A stretch of DNA of 64,000 nt, from the NCBI RefSeq assembly GCF_000521215.1, contig NZ_KI928948.1, positions 14,333 to 78,332 on the forward strand. The letters are read 5' to 3'. Each line of letters opens with the position of its first letter. The first letter of the stretch is position 1. Below the pieces are notes generated by a model. The model was not told the DNA's origin. It searched no databases and saw only the letters and a program-made list of their open reading frames with translations. A program made the position numbers and the translations under genes. Source of the DNA: Labrenzia sp. DG1229 (lineage in GTDB: Bacteria; Pseudomonadota; Alphaproteobacteria; Rhizobiales; Stappiaceae). Positions 35,341-43,306 of this stretch are shown in pieces.

Positions 35341-37305
35341 TCATGGGTTATGAATTTTCGATGTATTGCCGCTCACTTCCTGTTTCGTTTCGGTCGAAAT
35401 GTCCGTATCGGCCGTCAAACTCAGAAAAAAGGGATTGGATTTGAGGAATGACTGCCAGCTCGAAAACGACTGCCGACCTTGAAACTGACAGGTTTGCCTG
35501 CAGGAGTGAAAGTCGATTGTGAGCAGAAACCTGGCCGCGGGATCAAAGAGACGGGAATAGACGTAAAGACTGTCCGCAGAGAACCGTCCCGGCACTGGTG
35601 CCTCATAGGCCAACTGCAACTGTTCGGTCGCGTAGTGGCTCCAGCCTCCTGCGGGAAACCACCGGTGCCCTGCGGGCCCATCTCCATCGAGATCCCTGGG
35701 TGTCTCCTTGCCGAAGGAAAGAATGTAGTCCAGACGTCTTTTGACAAGATCGGCGGTTTCCGGGGCCAGGCCCTTCGTGAAGTCGCTCAAGGTCAGAAGC
35801 GTAATCCCAGCATGGCCCGTATCTTCGAACCTTTGGTCACCCAGCTGGTCTCCGGTCAGCCCTTTCTCCAGATAGTATTGGCTGGGCCAATAGCGCCAGA
35901 GCCCGCCGTTCTTGTCGGATTGCCATTCCTTGAGGAACGCCTGCACGATTTGCCGAGCACGTGCCTTGTAGTCAGCATCGGGCAATTCGCTCAGCAGCGC
36001 GGCGAATGCGATTTGCCAGTTCCAGGGAGCAAACTTGCCGGCGAAGCGGAAATCGACCCGGGCGTTTATTGTGTAGATGCCCGCTTCGGTATCGAAATCT
36101 TCTTCATAGGCTCGAGCCAGGCAAAGGTTCGAAGCGGTGATTTTACGCGACAACGCGGGCGGACACAGTTTTCCGAGTTTCCGGCAGGAACTGTCAAGCG
36201 CGTTGGCGATCATCGCCTGGTTGATCATCAGACTGAGCCGTTCATCGGCGTTTTGTCCGTATATCGTCGAGCTCCAGCCGCATTCGGGATTGGAGATGCC
36301 GGCCCGGCCCTGCTTTCCGTCCTGAGCCGCCAGCGTCAGCCGCATCGATTTCAGGGCCAGGGCGGCGAATGCCTCGTCCCCGGTTTTCTGAAACAGCGTG
36401 GAAAGCGAACGCAGCCGATAGCTCTGGTTCCAGCTTTGAAGGCCTTCTGCGTCCGAGGCACAGGCACGCACTTCGCCCGACTGGGAAAGCAGGAGACCTG
36501 TTGCAGCGTAATAAAGCTGAAGAGCGGAGGGTGTGCCTGAAACCACGGCGACGGTCTGCCCTTTCGCCTTTGCTGCCGACCCAGGTATTGTCGCGAATTC
36601 GGCGGTCGGCGAGATCAAAAGCGGTGCGCCGATTTCACCTTTCTCCATGTCAATCCGGAAGATACCACCGTCGGTTCCCTCACCGCAGTCCATTTGCGCC
36701 CACAGAATTTCTTTATCAATGCGCATGCGCCCGGGCCGGCAGATGCCAAAGTCTACGAGTGTTCTCGCGCGAGGCTCTATCCGGCCTTGGTGATTTCTCG
36801 GATAGAGATTGAGATGCCAGGATTGAGCATCACCGCTTTCCAGAATGATTGCCTCATGTTCCGTGAACCGCAGTATTTTGGGAGAACCCGAGCGCTCCCA
36901 TTTCCGGACAATCTGCCCGTCCTGCAGCAATTCTGTTTGTTTATCTCCAGTTTTCCAGCTTCGAAGCAAAGCGAGCGACCCATCCCTGGCGAGCCGGACG
37001 GAACCAAGTCTTGCAGCACCCGCCGCGTCTGAGACCCAGCTTTGAATTGTCCCGTTCACCGTCACATTGGGGACGTCGTCACCCGGGTTGCGGCTTACCA
37101 CCAACCTGGACCCACCGGCTTGCGACACGGTTTCCAGACATTGCCCGGTGACGCCCTTGCGGCTCACAGCGCCCGTTTTCAGGTCAACTTCGGTTCCCTG
37201 CGCGGGCAGGATCAGGCGACCGGACTTCAGCCCGGGCTCCTCTGCCAAGGCGCATGACGCAACCAGGACAGAGAAGAGAGCAAGCACGTGCAAAAGATAA
37301 TTCAT
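35341..37305 (-). CDS. Secreted protein of unknown function in alginate-type operon
   Basis: I do not recognise a named family for this 654-residue protein. It has a signal peptide (cleavage near ALAEE, residue 22), a beta-rich N-terminal half (about 25-280), and a helical C-terminal half (about 285-620). The latter holds paired aromatic motifs such as NPECGWSSTIYG, FAPWNWQIAFAALLSEL, GGLWRYWPSQYY and WFPAGGWSHYATEQLQLAYEAP. Those motifs look like an (alpha/alpha) toroid of polysaccharide lyases, hydrolases or glucuronyl epimerases. It lies between the AlgI-like gene and the kinase, where it could replace the missing AlgG/AlgL periplasmic functions. That role is an inference. Confidence 0.6.
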   Translation of the reverse strand: MNYLLHVLALFSVLVASCALAEEPGLKSGRLILPAQGTEVDLKTGAVSRKGVTGQCLETVSQAGGSRLVVSRNPGDDVPNVTVNGTIQSWVSDAAGAARLGSVRLARDGSLALLRSWKTGDKQTELLQDGQIVRKWERSGSPKILRFTEHEAIILESGDAQSWHLNLYPRNHQGRIEPRARTLVDFGICRPGRMRIDKEILWAQMDCGEGTDGGIFRIDMEKGEIGAPLLISPTAEFATIPGSAAKAKGQTVAVVSGTPSALQLYYAATGLLLSQSGEVRACASDAEGLQSWNQSYRLRSLSTLFQKTGDEAFAALALKSMRLTLAAQDGKQGRAGISNPECGWSSTIYGQNADERLSLMINQAMIANALDSSCRKLGKLCPPALSRKITASNLCLARAYEEDFDTEAGIYTINARVDFRFAGKFAPWNWQIAFAALLSELPDADYKARARQIVQAFLKEWQSDKNGGLWRYWPSQYYLEKGLTGDQLGDQRFEDTGHAGITLLTLSDFTKGLAPETADLVKRRLDYILSFGKETPRDLDGDGPAGHRWFPAGGWSHYATEQLQLAYEAPVPGRFSADSLYVYSRLFDPAARFLLTIDFHSCRQTCQFQGRQSFSSWQSFLKSNPFFLSLTADTDISTETKQEVSGNTSKIHNP

Positions 37306-37318
37306 CCTGGTCTGCTTC

Positions 37319-38827
37319 CTAGAAGTTGAAGTAGATGAATTCGGTCAATTCAGCCAGACGGTATGTCTGGATGAGAGCGACCCCGAAGAGGACAGAAACA
37401 GCAGCAGCCCAACCGGCGCTCGGCTTCCAACGAACCGGCAGGAACCCATCGGAGCGCCTCTGGGCAACGAACTTCTTCAGGCCGAGCACCGGGTTGTAGT
37501 TTTCCGTGAATTCGATGGAATTCGGCAACAGGAAGACGATGGCGGCAAGACAGATCATGGCTGCCCAGATCGCTGCCGTACCGGTAACCATGGTCTCCCA
37601 GAGTTTGGGCTCATAGACCGTCGACAGACCGGTCATTCCTGCCAGAATGTTGTTGGCACCGTCGAAACTTTCCGCGCGGAAGTAGACCCAGGCGACCACA
37701 ACCGCCAGCAAGGTAATGCCGCGGCTAAGCAGGTTGCCGACTGACTTCGGCAGGATGGAGGGAACATAACCGGCAGCGACCAGTGCGGACCAGCCGTGGT
37801 TGATTGCCAGATAGGCCCCATGGAGACCGCCCCAGAAAACAAATGTCCAGCTGGCACCGTGCCACAGACCACCCAGCAACATGGTGATCATCAGATTTCC
37901 GTAGCGCCGCACCGGACCGCTCCGGTTTCCGCCGAGCGGGATATAGAGGTAATCACGCAGGAAATGGGACAAGGTGATGTGCCAGCGGCGCCAGAAATCG
38001 GAAATGCTGGTTGCCTTGTAAGGTGAATTGAAGTTGACCGGCAGGCGAATTCCGAAGAGCCGCGCAAGACCCAGGGCCATGTCGCAATATCCGGAAAAGT
38101 CGAAATACAGCTGGAACGTATAGGCAAGAGCACCGATCCAGGCCGCTTCGAACGGCACGCCGGATGTGGTTTCGGCCAGGTTGAAGACTGAGTTGGCGTA
38201 CGGCGCAATACCGTCCGCAAGTACGATCTTCTTGAAGAGGCCAATTGCAAACAGAGTGCTGCCAACAGCCAGATTGAGGACCAGCTTGTTCCTGAACACC
38301 GGCAGCTTGAACTGTGGAATGGTTTCCTTCTGCATCACAATCGGTCCGGCGATCAATTGCGGAAAGAAAACGACAAACAGCATGTAGCGCGGAAAGTCGC
38401 ACTCCGTGACGTCCCCCTTGTAGGTGTCGATCAGGAACGAGATCTGCTGGAACGTGAAGAAGGAAATTGCCAGCGGTAATACGAGGTGGAGCAGCGGAAT
38501 TTCTGACCCGGCGAAAAAGTTCGCATTGCCAATGAAGAAATCGGCATATTTGAAGACCGCGATCAGTCCGAGATTGAACACAATTCCGCAGATCAGGATA
38601 AACCTGTCCCGAACGGTGCGCAGGATGCGATGGAACCCAAAGTTGATGACAACCGAACCCAACAGCAATGGGAGATAAATCGGCGTCCACCAGCCATAAA
38701 ACGCAAGAGAAGCCAGAATGAGCCACCAGATGATTCCGTTTTCCCATCGGTAGTGGCGAAGAACCAGATAACCGAGCAGAACCGGTGGCAGGAACAGGTA
38801 GATGAATTCAAGGGAACTGAAAACCAT
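37319..38827 (-). CDS. algI: MBOAT O-acetyltransferase (AlgI-like)
   Basis: The 502-residue membrane protein starts MVFSSLEFIYLFLPPVLLGY and has about ten to twelve hydrophobic segments. It carries the MBOAT signatures SISDFWRRWHITLSHFLRDY and GLWHGASWTFVFWGGLHGAY with the catalytic His. AlgI moves acetyl groups across the inner membrane for O-acetylation of alginate; relatives such as PatA and DltB do the same for other polymers. The start ATG lies three bases after the AlgK-like stop. Together with the SGNH protein at 40262 it forms a complete acetylation pair. Confidence 0.88.
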   Translation of the reverse strand: MVFSSLEFIYLFLPPVLLGYLVLRHYRWENGIIWWLILASLAFYGWWTPIYLPLLLGSVVINFGFHRILRTVRDRFILICGIVFNLGLIAVFKYADFFIGNANFFAGSEIPLLHLVLPLAISFFTFQQISFLIDTYKGDVTECDFPRYMLFVVFFPQLIAGPIVMQKETIPQFKLPVFRNKLVLNLAVGSTLFAIGLFKKIVLADGIAPYANSVFNLAETTSGVPFEAAWIGALAYTFQLYFDFSGYCDMALGLARLFGIRLPVNFNSPYKATSISDFWRRWHITLSHFLRDYLYIPLGGNRSGPVRRYGNLMITMLLGGLWHGASWTFVFWGGLHGAYLAINHGWSALVAAGYVPSILPKSVGNLLSRGITLLAVVVAWVYFRAESFDGANNILAGMTGLSTVYEPKLWETMVTGTAAIWAAMICLAAIVFLLPNSIEFTENYNPVLGLKKFVAQRRSDGFLPVRWKPSAGWAAAVSVLFGVALIQTYRLAELTEFIYFNF

Positions 38828-38830
38828 GGT

Positions 38831-40057
38831 TCAACCCTCCTTCTTGGCAGATTTTTGCGAAGTGGACTTTTCGATAACGGTCAGGTTTGCCTCGTCTTCC
38901 TGCAGCAGATCCTGCAGCAGGCTCGCGCTGCCCTGGTGACCGCGGTCGGTCCCCTTACGGGCCAACTCAAGGGCCTTTGTGCGGTCTTGAGGCACGTATT
39001 TGCCACGGGCGAACAGTCGTCCCAGTTCTTCCATGGCCCCGGGGTGACCGACGGCCACACCACGCTCGAGCAGTTCGACCGCATTTTCCGGTTCGAGGTC
39101 GAAGCTCTGCTTGAGATGAAGGCGCGCGAGAGCGGTCAACGCGCCGCCATGCTCAGCGGTCGCAGCGAGCCTCAGCCATTTCAACGCTTCTTCCGCGGAT
39201 TTTTCGTCCAATGATGCACTGATCAGCATCTGTGCAAGATCGTGCATCGCCCCGGCATCGCCGAGGTTTGCGGAGCGCAGGAACCACTCTCTTGCGCGCG
39301 AGCGATCCATGGCCATGAACTCGCCATCGCGGTAAATCCGGCCCAGCGTTTTCGCTGAACTCGCCGATCCGTCCCTGGCCTTTTGTTCCAGGCCCGCAAT
39401 CGCACGTTCCGCCCAGAACCGAGCACGTTCGGGATCAGGCGTCACACCGTAACGGCCTGTCAGCAATATCCGCGCATAATTGATAGTGGACGAGGGATAC
39501 CCGGCAATTGCGGCCTGTTCATAGTGGTAGAACGCTGCCGTAAGGTCACGCTCTGTCCCTATCCCGCGTTCATGATGCTTGGCCAGCTGCACATGCGCCT
39601 TCGGATAGTCCCAGTCGAGTGCCTTCATGAACCACTGCAACGCGATTTCGGCGCATTTCTCGCCGGACGAGCGTTGAAACAGTCGGCCGAGTTCATAGGC
39701 GGTTTCACCGCGATAGGCGAAAGAGTACCTGACCGCCTCCATGAAAATCAGACGCGACTGTTCCAGATCCGTATTGACCCCCCAGCCGTTCTTGTAGGCC
39801 CTTCCGAGGTGGAACAGGGCAACGGGGTGGCCGTCATTGGCGAGCTGGGTGAGAATATCAGCGGCGGCTTCCCAACGCCCTACCTTCTGCAAACCGCGAG
39901 CCTGCTTGATCATCTCCTCGATCGTCGGATCAATCCGCTCGGATTTGATCTTTACCGGCATGGTTTCCGAAGTAAGGGCTACCGCACCTGCCACACCAAA
40001 CACGGCGCCGAGCAGCAAACCCTTCCACAGGAATGATTTCTTGTCTGTCCGGGTCAT
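38831..40057 (-). CDS. Sel1-repeat protein (AlgK-like)
   Basis: The 408-residue protein has one N-terminal membrane anchor (SFLWKGLLLGAVFGVAGAVAL), then a tandem series of Sel1/TPR-like repeats of about 36 residues (for example ALFHLGRAYKNGWGV, AHVQLAKHHERGIGT, SAKTLGRIYRDGEF). Pseudomonas AlgK is a periplasmic TPR lipoprotein holding the alginate secretion complex together. This one lacks an evident lipobox and seems anchored in the inner membrane instead. The ATG at 40057 has GGAGGTG upstream and overlaps the stop of the small membrane protein gene; the frame is open further upstream. Confidence 0.8.
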   Translation of the reverse strand: MTRTDKKSFLWKGLLLGAVFGVAGAVALTSETMPVKIKSERIDPTIEEMIKQARGLQKVGRWEAAADILTQLANDGHPVALFHLGRAYKNGWGVNTDLEQSRLIFMEAVRYSFAYRGETAYELGRLFQRSSGEKCAEIALQWFMKALDWDYPKAHVQLAKHHERGIGTERDLTAAFYHYEQAAIAGYPSSTINYARILLTGRYGVTPDPERARFWAERAIAGLEQKARDGSASSAKTLGRIYRDGEFMAMDRSRAREWFLRSANLGDAGAMHDLAQMLISASLDEKSAEEALKWLRLAATAEHGGALTALARLHLKQSFDLEPENAVELLERGVAVGHPGAMEELGRLFARGKYVPQDRTKALELARKGTDRGHQGSASLLQDLLQEDEANLTVIEKSTSQKSAKKEG

Positions 40058-40269
40058 TGCAACACCTCCAGGGCGAGTTGTTCGTATTGCCGGCCGATTG
40101 CCATATCCTGCTGGTGCAGGCCGCCTTTGTGGCAATGGCTCTCAAGCTGAACGGGTTTTTGTGAAGTCCGGTCAGGCGTTTGCGTGAAGCCGGTTGCCGC
40201 GATGGCCCCGACAATCAAGCCGGTTGCACAAATGAGAATTTCCCCGAGTGAAAAGCGCAGATTAGCCAT
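40054..40269 (-). CDS. Small single-pass membrane protein
   Basis: A 71-residue frame starts MANLRFSLGEILICATGLIV at 40269, overlapping the SGNH-protein stop by eight bases, and ends overlapping the AlgK-like start (ATGA). It has one membrane helix (about 8-28) and a polar tail with CHKGGLHQ and a C-terminal IGRQYEQLALEVLQ. Tight coupling on both sides supports a real gene. I see no family match. It could be an accessory of the acetylation or synthase complex. Confidence 0.6.
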   Translation of the reverse strand: MANLRFSLGEILICATGLIVGAIAATGFTQTPDRTSQKPVQLESHCHKGGLHQQDMAIGRQYEQLALEVLQ

Positions 40270-41530
40270 CGGTCTTCCTCCAGATCCTGCACGACGAACC
40301 TTCAAGGAGCTCTAGCGTGCCTTCAACGTGAGACCGCGATGTCCCGGCTGGCGTTGCGGGGCAGACCAGGTCCTTGCGACGGCTTGCTGCGGTGGCAACA
40401 CGCTTCGGGTCGCGATCGATCAACATCAACAGTTCGCCTACGATCCTTCGCGCCGGGTCCGAGCCGAAATGATAGGCGTCGGTGAAATTGCCGAGTTCCC
40501 GCGTAAAGGGGGTGTCGAAGTCCAGATCGACCACGGGAGCCAATGTCGAAAGACGTTCACGGAACTTGTGGTTCGCAGCCGTCAGTCCGAAATCGGAGAT
40601 CCGGCGCTGCATTTCGGAAATGGTCGGCGGAATCAGAAACACGAGTTTCACGTCATTTTCGGCAGACCAGGACGCGATTTCCTCGATCATGTTCCAGAGG
40701 TCTTCGGACTGCTTGAACCGGCGCCAGTCCGCGGCACCATTGGTACCGACCTGTTTTGCAAAGAGCTGCGGCAGGTCGCGGTCGATCGAGATTTCGGGCC
40801 AGTAGCCCGCCCAGCGCCCAAGGCCGAACCCGTGGCCATGATAAACCGCCGGAAGCCTCAAGGACGAGACCGACGCGCTCAGTGCACACTCGTCGCAAAG
40901 TGACGGGTCAAGAAGAGCTTCGACCGACAAGGTGCTGACGGCTGTAAAGTCCGCTGCCCGGGCCTCTTGAACCGGCCAGAGCGAGACATCTTCAAAAAGA
41001 GCGGTCAAACCAGGATACCGGTCCTGAAGCAGACGCCAGCCGGTCTTTGTCACAAACCAGTTGGTGTAGTAGGCAAAGGGATTGTCCGCGAGCGCAATGG
41101 CCTCGGGGACCCGGTTCATGCTGCCCTTGAAACGGGCATCCATGCTACGGAGGGGCAGACTGACGATAAGCGTGTCGAGTTCGACCGTTTCCCTCAGATA
41201 TCTGAAGGTGTCGTAGATCTCGTAGACCGTCGCTCCACCGTAAGCGAAGTTATAGACATCGTCCCGGCCAAGCTCCTGCCAGTACCTGTCCTGCAACGCG
41301 CGCGCACGGCTATCCCCAAGGATGACCGTCGGTGCCTTGATCCGAGGATATTCCATCATCTTGTAGAGCGGGTAATGCGCCTTGACGCTGATCTCCTTCT
41401 TGTCGAGATCGAGTTCGACAAGACGATTGTGGTCGAACGCGTCGACGACGGCATTGAAGGCAATCGGTGCCAGCGCGATCATTGCCGTGACGGCCATCGC
41501 AGCGGTATACAGTCTCGGGATAGGTCTCAT
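40262..41530 (-). CDS. SGNH-hydrolase-like polysaccharide acetylation protein (AlgJ/AlgX-like)
   Basis: The 422-residue protein begins with a membrane anchor (RPIPRLYTAAMAVTAMIALA). It contains an SGNH-type catalytic layout: block I TVILGDSRARAL (Ser74), block III-like NFAYGGATVYE, and a C-terminal DAYHF providing the Asp and His. Such proteins attach acetyl groups to alginate in the periplasm with AlgI. The ATG at 41530 has AGGGG at good distance; the frame is open to 41614 but that part overlaps the promoter. It heads a seven-gene operon down to the response regulator. Confidence 0.75.
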   Translation of the reverse strand: MRPIPRLYTAAMAVTAMIALAPIAFNAVVDAFDHNRLVELDLDKKEISVKAHYPLYKMMEYPRIKAPTVILGDSRARALQDRYWQELGRDDVYNFAYGGATVYEIYDTFRYLRETVELDTLIVSLPLRSMDARFKGSMNRVPEAIALADNPFAYYTNWFVTKTGWRLLQDRYPGLTALFEDVSLWPVQEARAADFTAVSTLSVEALLDPSLCDECALSASVSSLRLPAVYHGHGFGLGRWAGYWPEISIDRDLPQLFAKQVGTNGAADWRRFKQSEDLWNMIEEIASWSAENDVKLVFLIPPTISEMQRRISDFGLTAANHKFRERLSTLAPVVDLDFDTPFTRELGNFTDAYHFGSDPARRIVGELLMLIDRDPKRVATAASRRKDLVCPATPAGTSRSHVEGTLELLEGSSCRIWRKTDG

Positions 41531-41563
41531 GGCATAGCCCCTGGATTTGTTTCCTGTCTCTTG

Positions 41564-41582
41564 AAAACAAGAACCGGGCCAA
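41564..41582 (-). promoter_or_regulatory. Sigma-54-type promoter of the algJ-like operon
   Basis: On the minus strand TTGGCCCGGTTCTTGTTTT matches -24/-12 spacing, with GT in place of GC at -12. The expected start is about 25 bases before the ATG at 41530. Because the operon ends with the kinase and activator genes, this would give positive autoregulation. Confidence 0.6.
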
Positions 41583-41650
41583 TCGATATTTTTCAAAAAA
41601 CACTTATAAATCATATATTTAAATTTGAATTCTCAATTTGAGAACGTGAA

Positions 41651-41690
41651 CCCATTTCGATTTTGGAAAAAACGGTTTGCAAAATCGGAA
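41651..41690. promoter_or_regulatory. Candidate activator-binding half-sites upstream of the algJ-like operon
   Basis: TTTGCAAAATCGGAA (41676-41690) differs at one base from the half-site in the perfect inverted repeat upstream of alg44. CCCATTTCGA (41651-41660) is an opposed partial copy. They lie about 70-110 bases upstream of the promoter at 41564-41582. Confidence 0.5.
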
Positions 41691-41704
41691 GCTGCCTAGC
41701 CGCC

Positions 41705-43306
41705 TCAGGTCGATGCAGTCAAACCAAGCAGATACGTGATCATCCGAGTGCTCGGTGGATCGATGAGGCCCGCCATCAGGCAAACGGCAAGGAAGAGGAT
41801 CGTGACGTATAAAAGCGTCAGATAGCTTGCCATCCAGTTCTGCAACGTGGCGACAAATCCGTCACCGTCGCCCGCGCGTTGATCTCCCCGGTTCGACCAG
41901 CGCTGCTTGGACAGCCTGAAGATACAGTAGACCTTCACCGATGCGTTGATGAGCTGGTTGAAGTAGAGAATGAAGGGATAGCTGAGATCAACCTTGCGCG
42001 CATACTGGAACAGAAACAGAGACAGCAGCATCCGCGTGATACATATGAAAACGACGTAACCGAAAACATAGTGTGGGTCATAGAGGACAGAGGTGCTCAC
42101 GGCCAGGACCGGGCTTACAAGCATGGTCCACATGGACATTCTCTGATCGAGCAGGCACCACCAGATAAAAAACGGCATGCGGTGCGGTCCGAGCGCAAGT
42201 GCTCTTGTGCCATTCCGCAGCATGTTGCCCGACCAACGGCGGAAATTCTGCACCATCCGGTCCATGCCGGATCCCTCGATCACCTCGACGGTATAGCCCA
42301 TCGCGTCCGGTACGTAGAGCATGCGGCACCCTGACTGCAGCATGTAGTACCAGGTACTCTTGTCGTCACCGGACAGAAACCGGAATTTGCCCCAGAGCCA
42401 GTGCTCGAGGTGGTCGGCCTCAAGCAGACGTATGAATTTCAGTTTCACCAGATGATTGGCCCGAAATACCGACATGCGGCCTGTCAAGGTCAGGACCCTG
42501 CCGGACAGGGAATGGGATTGCATCGCAAGACGACGCTGGGCGAAACGCATTGTCAGCCAGTTGGCGATCCATCGGGGACCGATGCACAGAACTTCCTCGT
42601 CCGTGGTACAGGCCTGCAGATCCGGATAAAGCTTGAACAGCGGCAGACAGGCGCCGACGGCGTTTGGCGCGAGAATGAAATCGCCATCCATGAAGATGAT
42701 GAGATCGTCCTTTTCGACATTGCCGCGGCTCATGGCACGCAGAACCAAACCGATCGCGAGCCGTTTGCCCGGCTGGTTTTGCCGCACAACGTGAAGGGTG
42801 ACATCCAGGTCAGACCATTCGCGAAGAAGAAGGCTGGAAATAAGCTCCTCATCGGAGCGGTCGCCAGAACCAAGCCAGATCGTGCCCGGAACGCCGGCGT
42901 CCTTGATCTCACGGCAAATCGAACGGATCACCTTTTCGGTTATATCGCGGTGTTCCTTGTAGGTGGTCATCATGAAATGAAGGTGCCTGGGACGCCAGCC
43001 GTCTTCCCAGACCTTTTTCCCGGCGTCGCGCATGGACGGGTAGACAAAACGGCCGTAGATCCAGGCGCGGACCGCGTGGGTGAACCACCATCCGTAGCGC
43101 CAGATGCCAAGCAGACCGATCACAAGAGTGATTTCCCTGGTCGACGGACTGAAGAAGACGTTTTCGAAAACGGTGAGCCCAATGAAGCAGAGACCGAAAT
43201 AGAGCGTGATCTGAAAGAGCGCCCAAGGGGTCCATTTCGCCCACCCCTTCGGCTGGTGCATGATCTCGTCGACCTTGTAGGGGAGCGATGATCTTTCCTG
43301 TCCCAT
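41705..43306 (-). CDS. alg8: Mannuronan synthase-like glycosyltransferase (Alg8-like)
   Basis: The 533-residue GT2 membrane protein carries Alg8-specific motifs: FMDGDF (205-210), LSGRVLTLTGRMSVFRA (267-283), EADHLEHWLWGKFRFLSGDD (295-314), the acceptor motif QNFRRW (353-358) and LLDQRMSMWT. Membrane helices lie near residues 25-80 and in the C-terminal third. Alg8 polymerises GDP-mannuronate at the inner membrane. The ATG at 43306 overlaps the alg44 stop (TGATG); a GTG one codon earlier is possible. It is co-transcribed with alg44 as the second gene. Confidence 0.9.
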   Translation of the reverse strand: MGQERSSLPYKVDEIMHQPKGWAKWTPWALFQITLYFGLCFIGLTVFENVFFSPSTREITLVIGLLGIWRYGWWFTHAVRAWIYGRFVYPSMRDAGKKVWEDGWRPRHLHFMMTTYKEHRDITEKVIRSICREIKDAGVPGTIWLGSGDRSDEELISSLLLREWSDLDVTLHVVRQNQPGKRLAIGLVLRAMSRGNVEKDDLIIFMDGDFILAPNAVGACLPLFKLYPDLQACTTDEEVLCIGPRWIANWLTMRFAQRRLAMQSHSLSGRVLTLTGRMSVFRANHLVKLKFIRLLEADHLEHWLWGKFRFLSGDDKSTWYYMLQSGCRMLYVPDAMGYTVEVIEGSGMDRMVQNFRRWSGNMLRNGTRALALGPHRMPFFIWWCLLDQRMSMWTMLVSPVLAVSTSVLYDPHYVFGYVVFICITRMLLSLFLFQYARKVDLSYPFILYFNQLINASVKVYCIFRLSKQRWSNRGDQRAGDGDGFVATLQNWMASYLTLLYVTILFLAVCLMAGLIDPPSTRMITYLLGLTAST

